A stretch of DNA of 64,000 nucleotides, taken from positions 26,488-90,487 of the forward strand of contig JAFXXN010000175.1 of the NCBI GenBank assembly GCA_017542245.1, written 5' to 3'. Positions 26,667 to 35,061 of this stretch are shown one piece after another; position 1 is the stretch's first letter; the number at the start of each line of letters is the position of its first letter. The position numbers and the translations under genes are program-made. The notes below the pieces were generated by a model. That model was given only the letters and a program-made list of their open reading frames with translations, ran no database searches and was not told where the DNA came from. This stretch comes from Lachnospiraceae bacterium (GTDB taxonomy: Bacteria > Bacillota > Clostridia > Lachnospirales > Lachnospiraceae).

Positions 26667-29360
26667 ATGACGCTGAAAAAAATAAAAGATTTCATATTTA
26701 ACAATGAAACAGATCTGAAAGACAGATTATTTGTCCTGATAATGAGCAGTCTGGTTTTATCATGGGGTATCGCTCTTATCGAGATAATTATAACAGGAGC
26801 TGAATGGTTTACTATTGCTGCTCTTTCCGGCGGTGTAGTATCTGTCATTTTAATTGCAATCATCTCAATTAGAAAAAACAAGATAAAAATAGGATCGCTC
26901 TTAATTACAATCGGATACTGCTTTATATACGTTCCTTTGACATTTATTTGTGGCGGAGGAATATACGGTGATGCTCCCTTATGGTTTCTGTTTGGAATAA
27001 TCCTTATTAACCTATGCCTTGGAAGGCGTGTCAAAATTGCACTTCTTTTGCTGTATTGGGTTGAACTTAAAGCACTCTGGCACCTTGATTTAAGAAGACC
27101 GGATATAATTTTACAAAATGATGAAATGATGGCTCATGTTTATTCATTTATTGCCATGATCCTCATTGGACTCGCCTTAAGTATCATCATAAGCTTTTGG
27201 ATCATTCTTTATGATAAAGAAGTTGAACGTTCCAAAAAGCAAAAATCGGAAATTGAAATTCTTAACAAAGCTCAGAATACTTTCTTTTCAACTATGAGCC
27301 ATGAAATCCGTACTCCGATAAATACTATAATCGGTTTGAACGAGATGATATTAAAGGAGAATATCTCTGATGAAGTTGCAGAAGATGCCATAAATATTCA
27401 GTCGGCAAGCAAACTGTTGCTGAATCTTATAAATGATATTCTTGATATGTCTAAATTTGCATCGGGACAAATGGAACTTACTCCGGCAAATTACCAGACC
27501 GGAAATATGCTGTCGGAAATAGTGGGAATGCTTTGGCTAAAAGCTAAGGAAAAAGGGCTGGAATTCAAAGTGGATGTTTCTCCCGAAATACCTGCTGAAT
27601 TATTTGGCGATGAAATAAGAATAAAACAGATATTGATCAATATACTTAATAACGCTATTAAATACACAAAAGAAGGAAGTGTCTCACTGCATATTGAATG
27701 CGGTGACGCTCAAGACGGCATAACCAATATAATATATACCGTCACCGATACAGGTATAGGAATCAAAAAAGAAAGCCTTCCGTATCTGTTTGATGCTTTT
27801 AAGCGTGTTGATATTGATAAGAACAGATATATTGAAGGTACCGGACTCGGTCTTTCGATTGTTAAACAGTTTCTTGATCTAATGGGTGGAAAAATAACCG
27901 TCAACAGTGTTTATACCAAAGGATCGACTTTTATAGTAGAAATACCTCAAAAAATCATTAGCGATAAAAAAATCGGAGATGTAAATATTGACAACAGATC
28001 ATCCATCAGAAAGCAGATGACCAGAATGTCTAAATTTGTGGCTCCGGATGCACGTATTCTTGTTGTAGATGATAATGCTTCAAATCTTCTTGTTATTTCA
28101 AAGCTTTTAAGAGAAACAAACGTAAAAGTAGACACTGTATCTTCGGGTGAAGAAGCCTTAAAGAAAACTCTTAATTCTTTTTATCATGTTATTCTTATGG
28201 ATCATCTTATGCCTGAAATGGATGGTATTGAATGCTTTAAAAATATTAAAAACCAGACAGGCGGAAAATGTAAGGAATCAAAGATTGTTGCACTTACAGC
28301 AAATGCCGGGTCCGATAACCGTGAATTATATATGTCAGAAGGATTTGACGGATATCTTTCAAAGCCTGTTATGGGAGAAGACCTTGAACGCGAACTGTAC
28401 CGTCTTCTTCCAAGCGATCTCACTTTTGTTCAGGGAACCGATCAGCAGATATATGAAGAAACTATCTCTTGGATGAAAAATGAAAGGAAGAAAAAAGCGG
28501 TTATAATATCCACAGAAAGTGTAGCAGATCTTTCTCAGGAAATAATCGACAAATACCAGATAGCCGTTCTTCCTCATCTGGTATGTACAGCTGAAGGTAA
28601 TTTCCTTGATGGTGTTGAGATAGAAGCAAACGGTCTGTTGGATTATATGTCGGATGTTTCACATAAAGTTACTACTAAAGCACCTGATGTTTCATATATA
28701 GAAGCTTTCTTTGCTAAACAGCTTTCAACAGCAAATAATGTTATCCATCTATCCATTTCAAAAACGCTTGCAAACAGCGGGTGCATGGCCGCGATGGAGG
28801 CTGCAAAAGCATTTGATAATGTAACGGTTATAGATACCGGACATCTTTCAAGCGCCCAGGGACTTGTTGTTATAGAAGCATGCAGACTTGCTGAGCAGGG
28901 CAAAAGCCCTCAGGAAATCCTTAAACATATTGAAAAGGTTAAAAACAAGATACATTCAAGCTTTATAGTTGATAATATGGAATTTCTTGCGAGATATAAT
29001 CAAGTAAGCAGCCGTCTTGCAAACACAGCCAGATCTTTAATGGCACGACCGGTACTTATACTAAAAAAAGGAAAGATGAGAGTTGGAAAATTCTATTTCG
29101 GGTCCAGAGAACATGCCTGGAAAAAGTATATTGAATCAATTCTAAAGTTCCCTTCCGGTATTGATAAGAGGATACTTTTTGTTACTTATGTCGGGCTCAC
29201 GGGAAAGGATATGGAATGGATAAAGGAGCAGATAGAAAAAAATATGTCATTTGATAAGATTTATTTCCAGAAAGCTTCCCCTGTCATTGCAGTAAACTGT
29301 GGCCCCGGTACTTTCGGATTACTTACAAGAGATGCCGAAACAAAAGACAGACTAATTTAG
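26667..29360 (+). CDS. Hybrid histidine kinase with C-terminal DegV (fatty-acid-binding) domain
   Basis: An 897-residue fusion. Residues 1-185 hold six or so membrane helices. HisKA with His212 (MSHEIRTPIN) and HATPase_c (DTGIGI, GTGLGLS) follow, then a receiver with Asp512 (LMDHLMPEMDG). From about residue 612 to the end is a complete DegV/EDD domain (ISTESVADLS at its start, AGxxSSAQG-like HLSSAQGLVV, and the closing NCGPGTFGLL). DegV/FakB proteins bind long-chain fatty acids, so the kinase may report on lipid supply; this is inference. ATG 26667 is chosen because GAGGGA lies 6 nt upstream; an in-frame GTG at 26646 overlaps the previous stop. Tightly linked to both neighbours. Confidence 0.9.
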   Translation: MTLKKIKDFIFNNETDLKDRLFVLIMSSLVLSWGIALIEIIITGAEWFTIAALSGGVVSVILIAIISIRKNKIKIGSLLITIGYCFIYVPLTFICGGGIYGDAPLWFLFGIILINLCLGRRVKIALLLLYWVELKALWHLDLRRPDIILQNDEMMAHVYSFIAMILIGLALSIIISFWIILYDKEVERSKKQKSEIEILNKAQNTFFSTMSHEIRTPINTIIGLNEMILKENISDEVAEDAINIQSASKLLLNLINDILDMSKFASGQMELTPANYQTGNMLSEIVGMLWLKAKEKGLEFKVDVSPEIPAELFGDEIRIKQILINILNNAIKYTKEGSVSLHIECGDAQDGITNIIYTVTDTGIGIKKESLPYLFDAFKRVDIDKNRYIEGTGLGLSIVKQFLDLMGGKITVNSVYTKGSTFIVEIPQKIISDKKIGDVNIDNRSSIRKQMTRMSKFVAPDARILVVDDNASNLLVISKLLRETNVKVDTVSSGEEALKKTLNSFYHVILMDHLMPEMDGIECFKNIKNQTGGKCKESKIVALTANAGSDNRELYMSEGFDGYLSKPVMGEDLERELYRLLPSDLTFVQGTDQQIYEETISWMKNERKKKAVIISTESVADLSQEIIDKYQIAVLPHLVCTAEGNFLDGVEIEANGLLDYMSDVSHKVTTKAPDVSYIEAFFAKQLSTANNVIHLSISKTLANSGCMAAMEAAKAFDNVTVIDTGHLSSAQGLVVIEACRLAEQGKSPQEILKHIEKVKNKIHSSFIVDNMEFLARYNQVSSRLANTARSLMARPVLILKKGKMRVGKFYFGSREHAWKKYIESILKFPSGIDKRILFVTYVGLTGKDMEWIKEQIEKNMSFDKIYFQKASPVIAVNCGPGTFGLLTRDAETKDRLI

Positions 29361-29374
29361 AAGGAGCATATATT

Positions 29375-30544
29375 ATGAGTGAAATTGATTTTAAAAAACT
29401 TACAGAATTTCTTGACAGTATGGTTGAGGCAGGAATCCCTTCGGTAGACTGTATTGTTTGCCGGGATCATAAGGAAATTTACAGGCATATGTCAGGAACT
29501 GTAGATATTGAGAAAAAGAAACCCGTATCCTCAGATCAGAGATATCTTATGTTCTCCATGACAAAAGTTATGACTATGACGGCTGTACTTCAGCTTGTAG
29601 AGAAAGGACTTCTGTCTTTGGATGATGAAGTCGGACGATTTCTTCCGGCGTACAAAAATGTCAAAGTTAAAGTAAAACAAAACGATCCTTCTGATGGGAC
29701 AGTCAAGTCGGACGTTTTAGTCACGGATCTTAAAAGGCCAATGCTGATCAAACATCTGCTTTCTATGCAGTCAGGACTTGACTATAATCTTGAACGCGGC
29801 GGCATAAACAGGATTCTTAAAGAAAAAGGGAAAAACGCGACCACTCGTGAACTTGTTGATTCATTTGTCGAATCTCCCCTTGATTTTCAGCCGGGAGAAC
29901 ATTTTGCATACAGCCTAAGCCACGATGTTGTCGGAGCTGTTATAGAAGTTGTATCCGGAATCAGTTTTGGTGAATATCTGAAGAAAAACATTTGGGAACC
30001 ACTGGGACTAAAAGATACCTTCTTTGCCAAACCTATGAATGACGGCGTTGAAAGACTGGCTCAGCAGTTTACCAGTAACGAAAAAGGAGAGATTTCTCCC
30101 ATGGATCAGTCATGCTGCTATCAGCTTTCCGATTCTTATGAGAGCGGAGGAGCCGGGCTTATAAGTACTACGGAAGATTATATGCTGTTAGGTGACGCTT
30201 TGGCATGCAAAGGCATGGGAAAGACCGGAGTTCGCATTCTTAATCCTGAAACAGTTGAAATTATGAAAACAAATCTTCTATGCGAAAACTCCATGAAGGA
30301 AATTGCAACGAATATGGGACGTACCGGTTTTGGATATGGCTGCGGAGTACAGGTTCTCCTTGATCCGAAACTTATAGGAAGTAAGGCTCATGTAGGTGTT
30401 TTTGGCTGGGACGGTGCAGCCGGCAGTCTTGTACAAATGGATACTTCGACCGGAACAAGCGTTGTTTACACAATGCATGTCAGAAGCTGCGGCATGGCAT
30501 ACGGTACAATTCATCCTACAATACGCGAGATTGTTTTTATATAA
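29375..30544 (+). CDS. Serine hydrolase, class C beta-lactamase-like/EstB family
   Basis: A 389-residue beta-lactamase-fold hydrolase. SxxK is Ser61-MT-Lys64 (FSMTKVMT), the YxN-equivalent is Tyr-Ser-Leu in HFAYSLSHD (about 178), and a C-terminal GxxG region (FGWDGAAGS) replaces the KTG box. This points to an esterase or D-aminopeptidase-like enzyme rather than an antibiotic-resistance enzyme. There is no signal peptide, so it should be cytosolic. GAAGGAG precedes the start. It follows the DegV-fused kinase by 14 nt, so it belongs to that operon; an esterase beside a putative fatty-acid sensor is suggestive but unproven. Confidence 0.87.
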   Translation: MSEIDFKKLTEFLDSMVEAGIPSVDCIVCRDHKEIYRHMSGTVDIEKKKPVSSDQRYLMFSMTKVMTMTAVLQLVEKGLLSLDDEVGRFLPAYKNVKVKVKQNDPSDGTVKSDVLVTDLKRPMLIKHLLSMQSGLDYNLERGGINRILKEKGKNATTRELVDSFVESPLDFQPGEHFAYSLSHDVVGAVIEVVSGISFGEYLKKNIWEPLGLKDTFFAKPMNDGVERLAQQFTSNEKGEISPMDQSCCYQLSDSYESGGAGLISTTEDYMLLGDALACKGMGKTGVRILNPETVEIMKTNLLCENSMKEIATNMGRTGFGYGCGVQVLLDPKLIGSKAHVGVFGWDGAAGSLVQMDTSTGTSVVYTMHVRSCGMAYGTIHPTIREIVFI

Positions 30545-30551
30545 AAAAGAA

Positions 30552-30580
30552 TTTACTTTTTGGGTCTGTAAGAGTATAAT
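30552..30580 (+). promoter_or_regulatory. Promoter of the HD-GYP/GGDEF operon, abutting a leader repeat
   Basis: TTTACT (30552-30557), 17-nt spacer, TATAAT (30575-30580). The next base begins leader repeat copy G, so the transcript would start within the repeat. Confidence 0.6.
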
Positions 30581-30618
30581 GAAGGAAACACTAAAAGTGT
30601 TTCGATGTGACATTGACT
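30581..30618 (+). repeat. Leader repeat, copy G (hairpin 2 only)
   Basis: GGAAACAC/GTGTTTC hairpin, a compensated variant of GGAAACGC/GCGTTTTC, followed by GATGTGACATTGACT. It ends 56 nt before the start codon. Confidence 0.75.
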
Positions 30619-30674
30619 TCGAAGATTTAGATGACATTTGAATTCTCATATCTTGTTTATCAGGAGAAGAAAAT

Positions 30675-32888
30675 ATGGAATCAAACATTATGGAAGGAAA
30701 GCGTAAAACAGGTTTGCTCAGGGCTTTTTTACTTGTTCTGACAGGCCTTGTCATAAATTTATTATTCTCAAATATTGTAAAATTACTCGAATTGCCGCTA
30801 TATATTGATACTGTGGGTATCATATTTACCTCGGCCATGGGAGGATATATTCCCGGAGTTGCTGTAGGATATATCACTAACATTATTAATGGTATAAGCG
30901 ATTTAGAGAGTTATTATTACGGAACTTTAAGTGTATTTATTGCCGTTATTGCCGCCTATGGCTCCAGAAGAGGCTGGTTCAGAAAAATTACCGGTATTAT
31001 CAAATCCATAATTCTTTTTACTATTGCAGGCGGTGTACTCGGTTCGATTCTTACATGGATGCTCTATGGTTTTGATCCCGATTCCGCAAAACCTATCGCA
31101 GCCTCATTTTATGATAACGGAAACGGATTGAGTCCTTTCTGGGCACAGTTCTGGTCTGACGTAATATATGATCTGATAGATAAAACAATTACAGTTATTA
31201 TAGTTCTAGGCATTCTGATCGTTGTACGAAAACTTTTAAAAATACGAAAGGTGGATTTTTCCTTCTGGCATCAGAATGTACTTAGTGAAGAGAACCTGAA
31301 ACATGTAAAAAAGAGCAAGACAAGAAGTACGCCTCTAAGGACGAAAATACTTATTATTCTTGGTACCGTTATGGTCATCATAGCTTGTGCTACAACACTT
31401 ATCGGATTTATGATATTCCATTATAAACTGATAGATGATAACGAAGCAATGGGAACAGGTATCACCAATATTACAGCGTCACTTCTTGCAAGAGAAGAGA
31501 AATATATTACTCCTGAAAGTATAATTGTAGAGTCTGACCGGATAGATGAGATTATTGCCAAAGGAGAGGATGATCCTGAATTTAAAGCTATACAGGATCA
31601 AATGGAACGTATCGCTAAGAGTCACCCTGATATACAGAACATTTATGTTGTAAGAATGACCGAAAAAGGATACGAATGTATTATTGATGCAAATATAAAT
31701 GATGATTACTGGCATCCGGGACAGATCATTCCATATGAGGAACAGCCGGATTTTATACAATATAAAGAAGCAGCACTTAATGGCGAAGATATTCCTGCCA
31801 TTATCATGGATGATAAATACGGGTGGTTTCTTACAAAGTTCAGAGCTGTAAGAAATTCAGCCGGAGAGACAGTATGCTATTCATGTGTCGATATTCTTAT
31901 GAGCCATATACAGGAGGATGAGAATACATTCCTTGCGAAAATCATTTCGCTCTGTATCGGATTCTTTATACTTATAATGGTTATAGTCCTGTGGCTTACT
32001 GACTATTGTGTAGTTTATCCTCTTAATGCTTTGGCCTTATCGGCAAAGGATATGGCTTTCCATATTGAAGGAACTGAAAAAGACGAGGCTGCTAAGATAA
32101 AAAGTCTTGGTATTACAACAGGCGACGAGATAGAAACACTTTATGACGCTCTTGTAAAAACAAGCGATGATATAGTAAAGCATGTAAATGATATAGAAGA
32201 GCAGAAAGATACTATAAGCGAGATGCAGACCGCCTTGATCACTGTTCTCGCCAATATGGTTGAAAGCCGTGACAAGTTTACCGGAAACCATGTTAAAAAT
32301 ACTGCTAGTTACGCTAAGATCATACTTGATCGATTAAGAGAAGATGAAAATTACAAAGATATCATTACAGAGGATTATGAAAAGACAATAATCAATTCCG
32401 CTCCTTTGCATGATGTCGGTAAGATTCAGATTCCTGACTCTTTATTGAATAAAAACGGCCGATTAACCGATGAAGAGTTTTTAAAGATGCAGCATCATAC
32501 TCTTGCAGGTCAAAAGATTATTGATGAAGCTGCAAGCATGGTAAAGGATTCTTTATACTTATCTGAAGCAAGAAATCTTGCAGCGTATCATCATGAAAAA
32601 TGGAACGGAACAGGTTATCCTTATGGCCTAAAAGGAGAAGATATTCCTCTTTCTGCAAGGATTATGGCTGTAGCAGATGTATTTGATGCTCTTGTTTCAA
32701 AGCGAAGTTACAAACCCGGATTTCCTGTTGAAAAAGCTCTTGATATAATAAAAGAAGGGGCCGGAACACATTTCGATCCCGAGATAGCAAAAATATTCCT
32801 AGATGCAGAAGATGAAGTAAGAAAAGTTGCTGAAATAAATTATAAGCGTGATAATCCTGAAGAGAAAAAAGGAGATTTAAATGTCTGA
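30675..32888 (+). CDS. Membrane HD-GYP phosphodiesterase with ECF-S-like N-terminal domain
   Basis: A 737-residue predicted c-di-GMP phosphodiesterase. Residues 10-180 are polytopic, with LPLYIDTVGIIFTSAMGGY and GYITNIINGI, patterns of ECF-transporter S components. A further helix (about 220-245) leads to an extracellular region (about 245-415) resembling a Cache/sCache sensor, a helix (about 420-445), HAMP, a short coiled coil, and HD-GYP (about 520-725) with HDVGK, the HH metal site (AYHHEKWNGTGYP) and DVFDAL. GGAG precedes ATG 30675. The next gene overlaps by 8 nt and encodes a diguanylate cyclase, so the two likely set c-di-GMP together. Confidence 0.9.
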   Translation: MESNIMEGKRKTGLLRAFLLVLTGLVINLLFSNIVKLLELPLYIDTVGIIFTSAMGGYIPGVAVGYITNIINGISDLESYYYGTLSVFIAVIAAYGSRRGWFRKITGIIKSIILFTIAGGVLGSILTWMLYGFDPDSAKPIAASFYDNGNGLSPFWAQFWSDVIYDLIDKTITVIIVLGILIVVRKLLKIRKVDFSFWHQNVLSEENLKHVKKSKTRSTPLRTKILIILGTVMVIIACATTLIGFMIFHYKLIDDNEAMGTGITNITASLLAREEKYITPESIIVESDRIDEIIAKGEDDPEFKAIQDQMERIAKSHPDIQNIYVVRMTEKGYECIIDANINDDYWHPGQIIPYEEQPDFIQYKEAALNGEDIPAIIMDDKYGWFLTKFRAVRNSAGETVCYSCVDILMSHIQEDENTFLAKIISLCIGFFILIMVIVLWLTDYCVVYPLNALALSAKDMAFHIEGTEKDEAAKIKSLGITTGDEIETLYDALVKTSDDIVKHVNDIEEQKDTISEMQTALITVLANMVESRDKFTGNHVKNTASYAKIILDRLREDENYKDIITEDYEKTIINSAPLHDVGKIQIPDSLLNKNGRLTDEEFLKMQHHTLAGQKIIDEAASMVKDSLYLSEARNLAAYHHEKWNGTGYPYGLKGEDIPLSARIMAVADVFDALVSKRSYKPGFPVEKALDIIKEGAGTHFDPEIAKIFLDAEDEVRKVAEINYKRDNPEEKKGDLNV

Positions 32889-34827
32889 TTACAGAAAAAT
32901 CATAGCTGTATGCGGTGTATGGTTATATGAAGAAAAAGAATATGGATTTATTAAAGAATTGAATAAAATGTGCAGTGAAAAAGGCTATGTTGTAATGGCA
33001 TTTAACTTTTCAATCGACACTATGACTTTGGAAGATGACATCATAAGGGAAAAGAAGCTTCTTGAACTTATGAGTTATCTTGATTGTTCTGCCGTGATTA
33101 TCATGGGTGAAACAATCAAGAGCGAAAGAATGTTTGACTGCATCAAAAAAAATATAAAGAGCATGAATGTCCCGACATTTACTCTGGAATGCCCCATTGA
33201 GGGATGTATTAATATCTCTATGTGTTTCGGAGATGGATTCAGAAATATTGTTAATCATATTATTAAAGATCATGGCTGCCGCAAAGTAAACATGATCGCA
33301 GGAGTTAAGGATAATTCTTTTTCTGAAGACAGAATACAAGTCTATAAAGAAGTGCTTCAGGAAAACGGTATTCCTTTTGAAGAAAAAAGACTCGGATATG
33401 GTAACTTTTGGGACAGACCGGCAAGGCAGGTTACCGAACAATTTCTTGAAGAAGGAGATATCCCTGAAGCTATAATATGTGCGAATGATGTTATGGCAGT
33501 GGCAGCATGTAAAGTACTTGATGAAAGAGGTATACACGTTCCTGAAGACATTATTGTAACAGGCTTCGACGGAATTGAAAGCGCTAAGATCAACTATCCC
33601 TCAATCTCTACGGTTGCACCTGACTATGAAGAAGAAGTTAATCTGATTTTCCAAATGCTTGAAAAAATTGAAAAATGTGAAAAAGTTGATCTTGATAAAA
33701 CATATAAAATAAGTTTTAAAGTATTAAAAAATCAATCCTGCGGCTGCGGTAAAATTGATGAACGGGAAGCACGTGACCGGATAAGCACTTTTTCAGTTCT
33801 TGCAAATGATCAGAAGTGGCATATGATGGCTCTTAATAAAATGCTTCTTTATTCAAGCGAAAAAGATAAACTGTCCGATATGACTTCATTACTTGAAGAA
33901 AGTATAGGATTATGGGTAAATAATTTATATTTTGTCGCTGTTTATGAACAGTTTTATAATGGTTCAGATGAATTAGCCATTCAGGAAAAACCCGGGTATG
34001 CAAAAGAAGATTCCTGCGTGACATTACTAAATGAACAAAATTATGATATTAACAGGGACAGAACACCTTTTAAAGAAGAAATCCTCATGCCGGATATGAA
34101 GGAAATCTTTAGAACCGATAACGGCTATGATATGTTCATGGTCAGACTTATAAATACCAAGTCAGATCTTTATGGATATATTATCGAGGGATTCAGGGAT
34201 GTTGATGCCCGTTCCATGAGAAGATGCGAGGAATTCGGTCTATTCCTTTCAACTGCTATTACTGCAGTTCTTAAAAACCAGAAGCTCATACAGCTTAACG
34301 AAAAATTAAGGCGTATTAATAAAGAAATGGAACAGGCTTCTATCAGAGATTATCTTACTGAGCTGTATAACAGAAGAGGATTCTATGATGAACTTTATAA
34401 AATAGTTCATTCGAAAGATAATGAAGGAAAATACCTTACTTTTTGTTCAATTGATATGGATGGTCTCAAAATTATTAATGATACCTATGGTCATGACGAT
34501 GGGGATTTTGCCTTAAAAGCATTGGCTTCGGCTATAAAACATTTTGCTATAAGAAACGGAATCTGTGCCCGATACGGCGGTGACGAATTTGTATGTGCAT
34601 TGCTTACTGAAGTTGAGACAAATTTTAATGCAGATATTATAAGAGCACGTTTTAAATCTACTTTCGACAAAAACAAAGAACTTGCCGAAAAGCCTTATGA
34701 TGTATGTGCAAGTATCGGCTGCCGATGTGCAATGATAACTCCGGGACTTAATCTGGATGAGCTGATGAGAATAGCAGACGAAGAAATGTATCAGGATAAA
34801 CTTTCAAGAAGAAAATCCCGTGATTGA
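32881..34827 (+). CDS. Cytosolic LacI-type ligand-binding domain fused to GGDEF diguanylate cyclase
   Basis: A 648-residue protein without signal peptide or membrane helix. Residues 1-285 follow the periplasmic-binding-protein/LacI type I fold (IIAVCGVWL, AIICANDVMAVAACKVL, IIVTGFDGIESA) but lack a DNA-binding head. A cysteine-rich turn (CGCGK) and a linker domain follow, then a coiled coil and a GGDEF domain with an intact RYGGDEF (about 564-570). The RxxD inhibitory site is not present at the usual place (RNGI instead). It should make c-di-GMP in response to a small, probably sugar-like ligand. ATG 32881 has GGAG upstream and overlaps the HD-GYP gene by 8 nt. Confidence 0.88.
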   Translation: MSDYRKIIAVCGVWLYEEKEYGFIKELNKMCSEKGYVVMAFNFSIDTMTLEDDIIREKKLLELMSYLDCSAVIIMGETIKSERMFDCIKKNIKSMNVPTFTLECPIEGCINISMCFGDGFRNIVNHIIKDHGCRKVNMIAGVKDNSFSEDRIQVYKEVLQENGIPFEEKRLGYGNFWDRPARQVTEQFLEEGDIPEAIICANDVMAVAACKVLDERGIHVPEDIIVTGFDGIESAKINYPSISTVAPDYEEEVNLIFQMLEKIEKCEKVDLDKTYKISFKVLKNQSCGCGKIDEREARDRISTFSVLANDQKWHMMALNKMLLYSSEKDKLSDMTSLLEESIGLWVNNLYFVAVYEQFYNGSDELAIQEKPGYAKEDSCVTLLNEQNYDINRDRTPFKEEILMPDMKEIFRTDNGYDMFMVRLINTKSDLYGYIIEGFRDVDARSMRRCEEFGLFLSTAITAVLKNQKLIQLNEKLRRINKEMEQASIRDYLTELYNRRGFYDELYKIVHSKDNEGKYLTFCSIDMDGLKIINDTYGHDDGDFALKALASAIKHFAIRNGICARYGGDEFVCALLTEVETNFNADIIRARFKSTFDKNKELAEKPYDVCASIGCRCAMITPGLNLDELMRIADEEMYQDKLSRRKSRD

Positions 34828-34900
34828 ACATAATTTAATTAGTTTAAAAGACTTGCCCGATGTCTGAATTTTTTTGTAAATATATATAGAATCGTTATAC

Positions 34901-34929
34901 ATTCCACGTGTTTTCTACGCACGTGGAAT
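34901..34929. promoter_or_regulatory. Perfect 10-bp inverted repeat ATTCCACGTG/CACGTGGAAT
   Basis: A 10-bp stem with a 9-nt loop in the 234-nt gap between the GGDEF gene and the TraG-like gene. There is no T-run downstream on the + strand, so it is a weak terminator candidate; an operator with CACGTG core is possible. No gene is seen in the gap. Confidence 0.4.
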
Positions 34930-35061
34930 GCTTTGCAAAAAAGTGAATTTATTTCTGCAATTTATGTCAAAAAAATAATGCTTACATAAAAGGTAAAGTG
35001 TAGTAATATGATATCAACAGAAGAAGTATGGATATAATTCTGTACGGGGGGAGTTGATATT

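Noticed and set aside
29375-30544. Antibiotic-resistance beta-lactamase
   Set aside because: No signal peptide and no KTG box; the context is a signalling operon, so an esterase-like enzyme is more likely.
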